Position numbers and translations under genes: made by a program. Of a stretch of DNA of 64,000 nt, positions 45,284-56,062 are shown piece by piece. The notes under the pieces are model-generated. The model saw nothing but the letters and a program-made list of their open reading frames with translations. It had not been told where the DNA came from and did not search any database. Within the stretch, counting starts at the first letter, position 1. Every line of letters begins with the position of its first letter. Source of the DNA: Planctomycetota bacterium (GTDB lineage Bacteria; Planctomycetota; UBA1135; GCA-002686595); the NCBI GenBank assembly GCA_029259635.1, contig JAJDEU010000001.1, positions 62,001 through 126,000 of the forward strand. The letters are read 5' to 3'.

Positions 45284-46690
45284 TTGGTAAAGGCTCGCCG
45301 GTCACTCCTCAAGCGCTTGCTGATTTGGCAATCGGCGACGATTGTCATCACGCTGACGCTCCTGACCTCGACGCTGTCGTACACGGTCACCACGCGACTG
45401 CGGCAGCACCACGATGAAGAGCTTATTCGTGCATGCGAAGATGCGATTCTGATCCTTCGCGACCTGAACGAAGAGGTCGACAGGGAGGCCTGGGAGAGCG
45501 CGTTGGAGGGAGTACCGCACGACATTCAGGTTCGAGCGCTTCAGCCGAGTGACCCTCCAATCAGAATGGGCATGGAGGAGGGGCTTGTCGCGCTCTCGAA
45601 CCGTGCCGCTCGGCGCTTGGGAGCCGCAGGCGCGGACGGAGAGCACGGACATGAAGCGATCGGCTCGCTTCGGATCGCGAGCAGCCTCATCCGGACGAAG
45701 TCCGGGAAGCCCTACCTGATCGAGGTGAGCGAGAGCCTCGGCGACTTGGACTCGACTCTCGGAAGCCTCAAGCAAGTCATTCTGACCGTTGCTCCCCTCG
45801 TACTGCTGCTCTCGGTCGGTGTGGGGGGAGTCATTCTCGTGCGCGCGCTCCGGCCGCTCCGCTCGCTGGTTCGTTGGGCAAGCACGCTGGAGGTCGAGCG
45901 CTTGGGTTCTCGCATCGACCTGGAGGAAGGGTTCGAAGAGACCCTGGTTCTGGTCGACGCCTTCAATCAAATGACCGAACGATTGGCGGTCTCGTTTCGC
46001 CAAATCTCCGAGTTTGCAACCAACGCATCCCACGAGCTGCGCACGCCGCTCACCTCTCTGACGAGCAGCTTTGAAGTTGTCCTCGGAAGGGAAAGAACTC
46101 TCGAGGAGTATCGCGAAGCTCTGCTTCGTTCGCTTCCCGAGGTGCGCCGCCTCAATCGGATCGTTGAGAACCTACTCGTGATGGCTCAGGTCGATGCGGG
46201 TGACGTCGAGCTCAAGACGAATCCGGTTGAAATCGATGCGATTCTGCTCGAGAGCTACGAAGCGATGCACATGGGCGGGGCGGCGGCCGGAATCACAATC
46301 GAGTTGGGTGATATGGATGTGGGTTCGGTGGAGGGCGATCGGCACTGGCTGCGGCAGTTGTTCGACAATCTGATCGGCAATGCCGTGAAGTACAGCTCTC
46401 CCGACGGCGTTGTTCGTGTCTTCGCTACTTCGACCGAGGACGAGGTTGTCATCTCCATTGAAGATGAAGGGCTGGGGATTCCCGAAGAGGAGCGACGGTT
46501 CGTGTTTCATCGCTACTACCGCGTGCAGTCCGAGGGAAGCCGCAGGGTCTCCGGCGTTGGCCTGGGTCTCTCCATCGCGAAGTGGGCCGTGGAGGCTCAT
46601 GGCGGAAAGATCGAGATCCACGGGGGCGAACCGCACGGCACGCGCTTCGACGTAACGCTTCCTCGATGCCAGCCCATACGAGCGAGCTAG
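45284..46690 (+). CDS. Membrane sensor histidine kinase
   Basis: 468 aa, partner of the preceding regulator. It starts from a TTG at 45284, just after the regulator stop. TM1 (about 13-37) and TM2 (about 165-187) enclose a periplasmic sensor of about 125 residues (LRDLNEEVDREAWESALEG; ESLGDLDSTLGSLKQ) resembling the CusS/heavy-metal sensor kinase layout. HAMP (about 188-240) leads to H250 in ATNASHELRTPLTSL. ATP-binding boxes are N (NLIGNAVKYSS), G1 (IEDEGLGIP), F and G2 (GVGLGLSIAKWAVEAHGGK). The ligand is not predictable from the sequence. Identification is firm. Confidence 0.93.
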   Translation: MVKARRSLLKRLLIWQSATIVITLTLLTSTLSYTVTTRLRQHHDEELIRACEDAILILRDLNEEVDREAWESALEGVPHDIQVRALQPSDPPIRMGMEEGLVALSNRAARRLGAAGADGEHGHEAIGSLRIASSLIRTKSGKPYLIEVSESLGDLDSTLGSLKQVILTVAPLVLLLSVGVGGVILVRALRPLRSLVRWASTLEVERLGSRIDLEEGFEETLVLVDAFNQMTERLAVSFRQISEFATNASHELRTPLTSLTSSFEVVLGRERTLEEYREALLRSLPEVRRLNRIVENLLVMAQVDAGDVELKTNPVEIDAILLESYEAMHMGGAAAGITIELGDMDVGSVEGDRHWLRQLFDNLIGNAVKYSSPDGVVRVFATSTEDEVVISIEDEGLGIPEEERRFVFHRYYRVQSEGSRRVSGVGLGLSIAKWAVEAHGGKIEIHGGEPHGTRFDVTLPRCQPIRAS

Positions 46691-46799
46691 GGGGGCGTCG
46701 ACTCGCGATTAGCTCGGCGCAGTCGCTCGCCGAACTGAGTTCGAGGCACCGGGCTGCTCGTCTCGGGAGAGCAACTCGGAGGATCGGATCCGCGGAGTC

Positions 46800-47144
46800 T
46801 TAGGAGTTTTGCTTGGGACGCGGGCCCTTCGGCAGTCGCGCCTTGGGCAGCTTCAGACCTTGCTTCTCGAGGTAGCCCGCGAGGCTCCTGCGCGCATCGG
46901 CGAGTGCATGGCGCAGGTGGGTATTGTTCTCGCCAGCAGCGGCGTGAAGCGCTTTGTCGATATTACGCAGCGACGTCAGAGTCAGCTTGACGGAAGGCGA
47001 CTCTTTTATGGCACGCGCAGTTGACTTTGCACGCAGCCGTTTGATTTCCAACTGAAGGTCATCAATGATCTCTTCAGGAGAGCGGCGGTGTCGCTTTTTG
47101 GCGCTGCTGTTTTCGGAGCTGCGCGTAGTTTTCTTTTTGGCCAT
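46800..47144 (-). CDS. Small basic hypothetical protein
   Basis: 114 aa from the ATG at 47144; a longer frame to 47210 is possible. The N-terminus is very basic and Ser-rich (MAKKKTTRSSENSSAKKRHR), followed by a predicted coiled or helical segment (SPEEIIDDLQLEIKRLRAKS) and a helical core to about 95, ending in a Lys/Pro-rich tail (LPKARLPKGPRPKQ). This composition suits a nucleic-acid-binding or nucleoid protein, but no family is recognised. Convergent with the kinase gene. Real coding is likely from the codon pattern but not proved. Confidence 0.5.
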   Translation of the reverse strand: MAKKKTTRSSENSSAKKRHRRSPEEIIDDLQLEIKRLRAKSTARAIKESPSVKLTLTSLRNIDKALHAAAGENNTHLRHALADARRSLAGYLEKQGLKLPKARLPKGPRPKQNS

Positions 47145-49532
<2,388 letters not shown>

Positions 49533-49550
49533 CCCTTCGGGTTCAGACGC

Positions 49551-50204
49551 GTGACGAAAAAATCACAAGAGCGCGAGGGCGCCGGGGAAGCTGCACACGA
49601 CTCGCCCGAGCATCGAGCTTGGCTGGTCGACCTGGACGGCACGCTCTATAAGCCGCTCTTCGTCAAGCTCGCTATGGGCGCGGAGCTCGCTCTCTTCGGT
49701 CGCCGTCACATCTCCGCAATTCGCGCCTTTCGTCGTCAACACGAGTTGATAAGAGACGCGGAGCGCGAGTACTTGCCGAGTCCCTATGAGCACCAGCTCA
49801 AGCTCGCCGCCGATGACTGCGGCTTGCCTCTCGGTGAGCTTCGCGGAGTGGTCGCGGAGTGGATGGTCGAGCGCCCTGGAAAGTGGATTCGTCGATTCGC
49901 GCGAAGCTCTTTGCTCGAAGAGATTTCGGCCTACCGAAGAGCGGGAGGCAAGACCGCGCTCGTCTCGGACTATCCCGCCAGTTCCAAGTTGAAGGCCCTC
50001 GGCCTAGCGAGCGCCTTCGACACGGTCGTCTCCAACGGAGAGCCGAGCGGACCCAGTCGATTGAAGCCTGCGCCGGATGGATTCCTGTTGGCAGCGGAGC
50101 GCCTGGACGTTCCCCCCCAAGAGTGCCTCGTAATCGGAGACCGCAAGGATGCGGACGGTCTCGCGGCGAGCCGAGCGGGCATGGCCTTTCGGCTGATCGC
50201 CTAG
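49551..50204 (+). CDS. HAD-superfamily hydrolase
   Basis: 217 aa from a GTG at 49551, 18 bases after thiC. Motif I is LVDLDGTLYKP (about 25-35) with the nucleophile Asp; motif II the Ser in LVSDYPAS; motif III the Lys in RLKPAPDGF; motif IV GDRKDAD (about 197-203). A helical cap lies between motifs I and II, as in phosphoglycolate-phosphatase-like enzymes. The position suggests a phosphatase acting on a thiamine-pathway phosphate, but this is inference; the substrate cannot be read from the sequence. Convergent with the following gene. Confidence 0.8.
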   Translation: MTKKSQEREGAGEAAHDSPEHRAWLVDLDGTLYKPLFVKLAMGAELALFGRRHISAIRAFRRQHELIRDAEREYLPSPYEHQLKLAADDCGLPLGELRGVVAEWMVERPGKWIRRFARSSLLEEISAYRRAGGKTALVSDYPASSKLKALGLASAFDTVVSNGEPSGPSRLKPAPDGFLLAAERLDVPPQECLVIGDRKDADGLAASRAGMAFRLIA

Positions 50205-50216
50205 CGCAGAGATTCG

Positions 50217-52451
50217 CTAGAGCTCTCGCGTGAGCTTGCGGACGTGCTCCTTGACGCGCTCGTCCAAATCGCCGATGTCGAGCAGGCTCTCGCCCAGCTT
50301 TGCCGGATTGCCGCCGACGGAGAGCTCTTTGAGGAACCGCTGCATAAGCTGTGCGGTACTCCGGTCCGCGTTCTGGATCCAGTGAACGAGCGCCCAAGAC
50401 TGAGCGTACTTGCCACTCGAGTCTCGGTAGAACTCATCAGTGGGCATCGCGAAGAGCTCGCGATAAGGGATCCACGGATAGCCCTCGGCGCTCAAGATCG
50501 CGAGGTGATGAAGGTCGGGTTGGCCCGGAGTGGAGACTCCGCGAATGAGCTTGGTGTTCTCGAAGTACTCGGCGAGGCCCTCATTGAGCCAAGTCGGTAA
50601 GCGCCCCAAAAGTGCGTCGAGAAACTGATGCAGGCCCTCATGCCGCAATGTCTGAAAGAGCTGATCTCGTTCCGGCGGAATCCAAACGAGGATCTGTTTG
50701 AGAGCGGGACTGAAGAGCCCGGCCGTCGCTTCCGGCGCGTTGCTAAAGAGATCTCCGGCGTAGCTGTCGTAACCCGCTCGTCCCGAGAAGATGTAGACCA
50801 ATGCTCGGGCGCGATCGCGAGTCGCAAAGCCCATGCGATCCAGTCGCATCTGATAGAGCCGTAGAGCCGCTTCGAGTTCTTGTGCGGCGTCGAAGCAAAT
50901 CTGACGGTCGATGTCGCTGTGAACCGTGAAGTTTCGAGAGCTGTATTCAAAAGTTTGTTCCCACAGTGGCCCCGAGAGTGCGCGGGTCACCAAGCTCTCC
51001 GTCTCGCGCAAATAGCTGCCGGGAATGCCCGCGCTCAGTGCGCGCTCCATGACTTGTTGTGCCGCTTTGGGCTGACCGAAGCGAAGACACCAAGCCGCGT
51101 ATTCCGCCCAGGCCGTGGGCACGCTGGGGAGCTCCTCAACGAACTCTTCAAAGACGGAGAGCGTCTCTTGTTCGAGCCCGAGCTCACCGAGGATGCGTCC
51201 ATGGAGCAGCCGCGCTTCGAAAAAGTCGGGCGTCTGTTCGATCGCGTGCTCAATCGTTTTGCGGGCCGCGCTCTTTCGTTCTAGGGAAAGTTGAAACAGC
51301 GCCTTGAGGAACAGCTGCAGCTCGGGTGCGAGGTCGATCGACGAGAGCGATTCAATCTCGCGCAAGCCGTTCTCGAATTGGCCCAGTGCCAGATGCGCGC
51401 TGACCCGTTGCAGGGTGGGGAGCTGAGCCTCTGTCACGCGCAGTTGGAAAGGGAGAGTGAGCGGAGCACTCGGACTGCGCTCGTTTTGAAGACGCTCCGA
51501 GATCCATGAAGGGAGTTCATCCTCGACTCGCCAAGTCTCGCGGAACTGGCGCCAGGCTTCCTCGCGAGCGCGGTCTTGTAGTTGGTTGGTCCACGAAGGG
51601 TGCGCCGTTCCTCTGAGCGAGATTCTTGTCAGTCCCGGTATGTCGACCACCGCCATCGAACCGAACAGTTCGGGATCTTTGGACGCCGACAGAATCAGCT
51701 GGCCATCGACCGTGGCCGAGATGGTCGATGCATCGACTTCGATGACAAGCTTGAAGCGCTCTTCGAACTGAAGCGGAACCACCGCCGCTTCGTCGAGTAC
51801 TTTCGCCGAGCCGAGACCGTTGGCAATGATCCGCGGCGGAATCCACTGCGTACGGTTCTCTACCGAAAACTGGGGGTGCCCAAAGGAGAGCTGCACGGAT
51901 TCTCGTCCGCGAATTGCCACCAAGATTTGGGGCGCTCGTGGTACAGCGCTCAAACTCGTAGGAGCGGAACCCATACGCCCGTGAACTTCGATGCGATAGG
52001 GTCCGCTAAACTCCAAGGGATGCACCATCGCGCCCGCGCCGTCATCGGTGAACTCTGAGAGGTCGGAGTAGGTCACTCCGATCTGGCCGCTTCTCTCGTT
52101 CCAAGCCGTCACCTGTCCTCCGACAAGCTCGCGGATCGAAACCGGGGGATTGGATTCGAAAAAGGAACAGCGCCTGTAGAGCTCGACCACTTCGGAGAGA
52201 TGAGCGACCAGCTCGCTCTCGTTTTCGCGAGACGCGAGGAGTCGATCAAGCTCGGTCTTCGCCTGAGACCAGCGCCGGGTATTCGCGAGCTTCTTCGCCG
52301 CCTGGAGTCTGCGGTCGAACTCGACCTTGCCTCCGGAGACCCTGCCGCCGGAGTTTGCCGAGAGGTGAGCGGGCACCGTCAGGGGCCAAGCCGTCGCCCG
52401 GGGACCCGATGCGATGGAGACGAGCGTGAGGAGGAGCAGGCGGAGCTTCAT
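50217..52451 (-). CDS. Exported DUF1570-type metallopeptidase-like protein with TPR region
   Basis: 744 aa from the ATG at 52451 that opens a signal peptide (LRLLLLTLVSIASGPRATA). Residues about 110-280 form a beta-rich, lectin/concanavalin-like domain. TPR-like helices follow (about 340-470; GRILGELGLEQETLSVFEEF). The C-terminal part is a gluzincin domain: HEGLH (near 605) with the third ligand Glu in WLNEGLAEYFE, and a long helix ending in the C-terminus. This combination matches DUF1570-containing proteins known mainly from Planctomycetota. The proteolytic role is inferred. Minus strand, 142 bases from the radical SAM stop. Confidence 0.75.
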   Translation of the reverse strand: MKLRLLLLTLVSIASGPRATAWPLTVPAHLSANSGGRVSGGKVEFDRRLQAAKKLANTRRWSQAKTELDRLLASRENESELVAHLSEVVELYRRCSFFESNPPVSIRELVGGQVTAWNERSGQIGVTYSDLSEFTDDGAGAMVHPLEFSGPYRIEVHGRMGSAPTSLSAVPRAPQILVAIRGRESVQLSFGHPQFSVENRTQWIPPRIIANGLGSAKVLDEAAVVPLQFEERFKLVIEVDASTISATVDGQLILSASKDPELFGSMAVVDIPGLTRISLRGTAHPSWTNQLQDRAREEAWRQFRETWRVEDELPSWISERLQNERSPSAPLTLPFQLRVTEAQLPTLQRVSAHLALGQFENGLREIESLSSIDLAPELQLFLKALFQLSLERKSAARKTIEHAIEQTPDFFEARLLHGRILGELGLEQETLSVFEEFVEELPSVPTAWAEYAAWCLRFGQPKAAQQVMERALSAGIPGSYLRETESLVTRALSGPLWEQTFEYSSRNFTVHSDIDRQICFDAAQELEAALRLYQMRLDRMGFATRDRARALVYIFSGRAGYDSYAGDLFSNAPEATAGLFSPALKQILVWIPPERDQLFQTLRHEGLHQFLDALLGRLPTWLNEGLAEYFENTKLIRGVSTPGQPDLHHLAILSAEGYPWIPYRELFAMPTDEFYRDSSGKYAQSWALVHWIQNADRSTAQLMQRFLKELSVGGNPAKLGESLLDIGDLDERVKEHVRKLTREL

Positions 52452-52593
52452 GGCGTCGGCCGCCAAGCGAGGAAGCCTTACGCTGTTTCGGCTCGGTGGA
52501 GAACGCGTCTGAAGAGCGGTGCCGAGAAGACTGGAGCCCAGTCCGAGAGCACCTCACGGAGCCCAGGCGGGGGGGCGCTCTCTCTGGAAACGC

Positions 52594-54696
52594 CTAGGAG
52601 GCGACGGCGATTTCGGGCTTGCCGGCCCGCTCGGGCAGCGGAACCAAGAGTTGCCCGCGGCGGACGAACTCGAACAAGCGCTCTTGAATCGCTGCGGTAT
52701 CGCCACCTGCGGCGGTCGCGATTTCCTGAGCCGTGCGAGTGCCGTCGGCAAGTTGAATGAGGCGATAGTCCGAATCATCGAGCGGATAGACCACCGAAGA
52801 ATTCGATATGTAGATTGCGCGAGTCGGCTTCTTCGGCAATGGCGCGGGCTTCTCCTCGGAGAGGCCTTGCTCTTCGGGATCCGTGAACAGATCGAAGTCG
52901 AACTCCGCGATGTGATTGCCAATCGGCCGGAATGGCTTGAGGTCTGCCATGTCCTCCCACCCGTCGGGCAGGACTCCACCCTGGTCGAAGTTGGAGACCT
53001 TGTGAGCGAGCTCCGGCTTCTCCGTGAGGTAGATGTAGAACGCCATGCGTGTGACGGACTCCGCATCACCGCGACTTAAGAAGGCGGCGTCGAGACCGCT
53101 GCGGTCGTAGTGAATCTTGCCGTCGCGATGCTGGAAGTCCCACTGGCCGGAGGGCTTCTGATACAGATCGATGTCGTAGAGATCACCGCCGGACAAGAAG
53201 ATGTCATCGTCCGGCGAGATGGCATAGGTGCCCATGTACGAGGAGAGAAGAACGGTACCGCGGTGCTCTTCTAAGTAGCGATAGCTCTGCAGGTCGTCCG
53301 CTTCGACGGCGCCGGGGAAACCGATGAACCACTGCACGCTGACCTTGATGTTGGAGCGCTCCATCGCGCCCAGCATGAGGTGGACTCGCGTCAGATCGTT
53401 GCCCTTCACCATCAGGTCGAGTACCCGCTGGCTTCCGGACTCGTAACCGAACTGCAGAAAGCGCGCGCCGCCCTCATAGATCTTGTCGGTGAAGTTTTGA
53501 TCGGTGAAGACCTTTTCAAACTTGGTCTCCGCGCCCCAGTAGAAGCGCTTGTCTTCCGGCTGAGCGACGTTGAACTTGGAGAAGTCGCGCATCAGCCGCG
53601 GCGGGGTGAGCGGATCCCAGAACATGATGTGCCGGAATCCCGTCTGCTCTTGAATGCGCTGAAGGTCGCTGAATACGAGCGATGCTTTGCGCAGGCGGAA
53701 GTTTTGCTTGATGTCAAAGGAGCAGAAGGTGCACTTGCCGTAGTAGCAGCCACGCGAGGTCTGGTAGTTAACGACCAGGTGCGGAATGAAGTAACGGTCG
53801 TTCGGCATCCGCGAAAAGTCCGGCGGAGCGATTTTGTTCATGTCCGGGAGCGGTCGGCTCGCGGGGGCGTGAACCACTCCGGCGTCATCGCGCCAATACA
53901 GGTTCGGCATCGTCGAGATGTCCTCACCTTTCTCGAGCGCCGTGACGAACTGCGGGAAGCTCTCGTCGGACTCGCCGGGCATGACGTAGTCGACCCACTG
54001 CCACATGCGGTCGTCACTGGTGAGCAACTTGTGAAAGGCCGAGACGATGGAGCCGCCGATAATCGTCTTTACGTGCGGCGCGCGCTGCTTGAGCTTCTTG
54101 AGGATCGTAAAAGCCTCGACCATCTGCTCGTTGAACGGGATCGAAAGCGCAACCAGCTCGGGGTCGCACTCCAGAATTCGATCGATAATCTTCTCTTCGA
54201 GGACCGACGAAACGGGATTCACGAACTCGGTCGCCATGTAACCGAACAGGTCGTCGAGGTAACCCGGTGCCAGCGGGTAGAAGACCGGGTTCATCGCGTA
54301 CATGGCACGCAACAGATTCGTGATGACGTCGTAGGCCCAGTTCACTCGATCGGGGTCGAGAAACTCTTCCTTCGAGCGAAGAATGCGCACGGCCTCTTCC
54401 GAGTTGAAGAGGTAGTCGAAGGAGACGATCGAGAGGTTGGCGAGACCCTGAAGGTGGCGGGCTTGTTGCGGAGTGAGCTCGTCGAGCCCTCGGAGGTACT
54501 CCCAGGATTCGTCGAAATAAGCCTTCGCGCGCTCGAGGGCGGGGCGCGTGATGAGCTCCTCAACGACCTCCAGGTTGGCATCGACCATGTGCACGTCGTG
54601 ACCCGCGGCTCCGAGACAGCCCGCAAGCAGCGGCAAGCCGCTGTAGGGCGTGCTTGGGATGTTCCGGTTGGGGGGGAATACGAGAGAGACTTTCAT
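52594..54696 (-). CDS. B12-binding radical SAM protein with PqqD-like tail
   Basis: 700 aa from the ATG at 54696. The N-terminal part is a cobalamin-binding-like Rossmann domain (VSLVFPPNRNIPSTPYSGLP; GAAGHDVHMVDANLE). A middle helical part leads to the radical SAM core with C-x3-C-x2-C in RGCYYGKCTFCSF (about 311-323) and GYESGSQRVLDLM. After the barrel comes a C-terminal small winged-helix region with RLIQLADGTRTAQEIATAA (about 645-663), which resembles PqqD/RiPP-recognition-like folds. No precursor peptide or methyltransferase neighbours are visible. It probably modifies a lipid, sugar or peptide, but the substrate is unknown. Confidence 0.75.
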   Translation of the reverse strand: MKVSLVFPPNRNIPSTPYSGLPLLAGCLGAAGHDVHMVDANLEVVEELITRPALERAKAYFDESWEYLRGLDELTPQQARHLQGLANLSIVSFDYLFNSEEAVRILRSKEEFLDPDRVNWAYDVITNLLRAMYAMNPVFYPLAPGYLDDLFGYMATEFVNPVSSVLEEKIIDRILECDPELVALSIPFNEQMVEAFTILKKLKQRAPHVKTIIGGSIVSAFHKLLTSDDRMWQWVDYVMPGESDESFPQFVTALEKGEDISTMPNLYWRDDAGVVHAPASRPLPDMNKIAPPDFSRMPNDRYFIPHLVVNYQTSRGCYYGKCTFCSFDIKQNFRLRKASLVFSDLQRIQEQTGFRHIMFWDPLTPPRLMRDFSKFNVAQPEDKRFYWGAETKFEKVFTDQNFTDKIYEGGARFLQFGYESGSQRVLDLMVKGNDLTRVHLMLGAMERSNIKVSVQWFIGFPGAVEADDLQSYRYLEEHRGTVLLSSYMGTYAISPDDDIFLSGGDLYDIDLYQKPSGQWDFQHRDGKIHYDRSGLDAAFLSRGDAESVTRMAFYIYLTEKPELAHKVSNFDQGGVLPDGWEDMADLKPFRPIGNHIAEFDFDLFTDPEEQGLSEEKPAPLPKKPTRAIYISNSSVVYPLDDSDYRLIQLADGTRTAQEIATAAGGDTAAIQERLFEFVRRGQLLVPLPERAGKPEIAVAS

Positions 54697-54859
54697 GGGG
54701 AGATCGATGTTGAGAGGGCGAACCAGCAATACCTTACCCGCACGTTAGAGTTCCCGGAAGGTGGGGACGCTCGGGAGAAGCAGGAGAGAGGTGGTGGAGC
54801 AGAGGCGGGCCGCTCCGTAAAGGCTTTCAAGAGAGGGATCGGGAGCCACCCTCGGCCGC

Positions 54860-56044
54860 CTAAAGCCGATTTCGATCCTCTGCCGCGCATTCGTGGAGAG
54901 TTGAGCTGTCCGCCGCCGAAAAGGGGCTCGTCCCAGCAGCTTTGGACGGGGAAAAGTCCTCCCGAAAGAGAGCGCCGGAGTCCATTCCGAGGAGTTCGCG
55001 AGCAGCCAGGTCGCCCGCAGGAGCGCCGCAGACCATGCCGTGTCCGCCCAGGCCTGCCACCCAGTACAGATCGCGGAGGATCGGATCGGGTCCGATGACG
55101 AAGTGATGATCGCGTCCGAAGGTCCGCATGCCCGCCCAGAGGCTGGAGATTCCGGCCTGGGCAAGGCTTGGCAAGTGTGCGCTGGCTCGATCGGCCAGGA
55201 GCTCGTGAACCTTCGGGTCGACGGAGCAGTGGTCCGGATCGACGACTTGCTCGTCACAAGCGCAGAACAAGAGCCCGCCGCTTTCGGGGCGCGCATAGAA
55301 CGGCTCGCGGCCGTGATGCCAAATCACGGGCAGGCCCGGGTCCAGCTCCGCGGCGCGCGTGGTGACCATCAAGTGGCGCCGGCGAGGTTCGAGCTCCAGA
55401 GGCGATCCCGCTCGCCGACCCAGCGCTCCGGCCCAGGCGCCCGCTGCCAGCACGGTCTTCTCTGCCAGGCGGCGTTCTCCGCTTTCGAGTCGTACTCCGC
55501 AGACGCTGCCATTCTCGACGAGTAAGTCGGTGACCGAACAGTGGGTCTCGATCGTCGCTCCGCCGCGCCGAGCGCCGCGCTCAAAGCCGGCCATCAGCGC
55601 CGCGATGTCGATGCGTCCTTCGCGGGGAAACCAGAGCGCGAACTCGAACTCGAGCTCGAGGGCGGGAAACAATTCTCGGAGCCGCTCGCGATCGATCGGG
55701 ACTCCACCCGAGTCGGGTCCGGCGGCTTGAAAGGACTCTTTGAGTTCCCGGCTCGCGCTCGCGTCGGCGGTAAGCACGAGACCTGTAGTGTGCACCAAGG
55801 GGACGGGGGAGAAGTCCGTCGGCGGCGAGTGAAGGAAGTCCGCGCCGCGGCGAGAGAACTCGTTGAGGGCTCGTGAACTCGAGAGGGTCCGCAGGATGGC
55901 TGCATTGAGGCCGCTCGACTGCGCGCCCAGTGTTCGCTCGCGTTCGAGCAAGGTGACGCCCTCGGCTCCGAGTTGCGTCAGCGACCAGGCAGTTGCTGCG
56001 CCCGCTACTCCGCCGCCGATGACTAAGATACTTGAGTCGGACAT
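54860..56044 (-). CDS. FAD-dependent D-amino-acid/glycine oxidase-like oxidoreductase
   Basis: 394 aa of the DAO superfamily. The N-terminal dinucleotide fold reads ILVIGGGVAGAATAWSL (about 6-22), with the acidic end of beta-2 in LLERERTLGAQSSGLN. The FAD ribityl/C-terminal motif is WVAGLGGHGMVCGAPAGDL (about 337-355). The middle part (LVHTTGLVLT; WFPREGRIDIAALMAGFER) is typical of sarcosine/glycine-oxidase relatives. No signal or anchor. It starts 18 bases downstream of the DUF885 gene on the same strand, so both may be one operon. The amine substrate is unknown. Confidence 0.82.
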   Translation of the reverse strand: MSDSSILVIGGGVAGAATAWSLTQLGAEGVTLLERERTLGAQSSGLNAAILRTLSSSRALNEFSRRGADFLHSPPTDFSPVPLVHTTGLVLTADASASRELKESFQAAGPDSGGVPIDRERLRELFPALELEFEFALWFPREGRIDIAALMAGFERGARRGGATIETHCSVTDLLVENGSVCGVRLESGERRLAEKTVLAAGAWAGALGRRAGSPLELEPRRRHLMVTTRAAELDPGLPVIWHHGREPFYARPESGGLLFCACDEQVVDPDHCSVDPKVHELLADRASAHLPSLAQAGISSLWAGMRTFGRDHHFVIGPDPILRDLYWVAGLGGHGMVCGAPAGDLAARELLGMDSGALFREDFSPSKAAGTSPFSAADSSTLHECAAEDRNRL

Positions 56045-56062
56045 AATCCTCCGCAGCGAGCT

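Noticed and set aside
53380-55098. 572-codon plus-strand frame opposite the radical SAM gene
   Set aside because: High-GC antisense shadow; the minus strand has clear radical SAM motifs and the plus frame has none.
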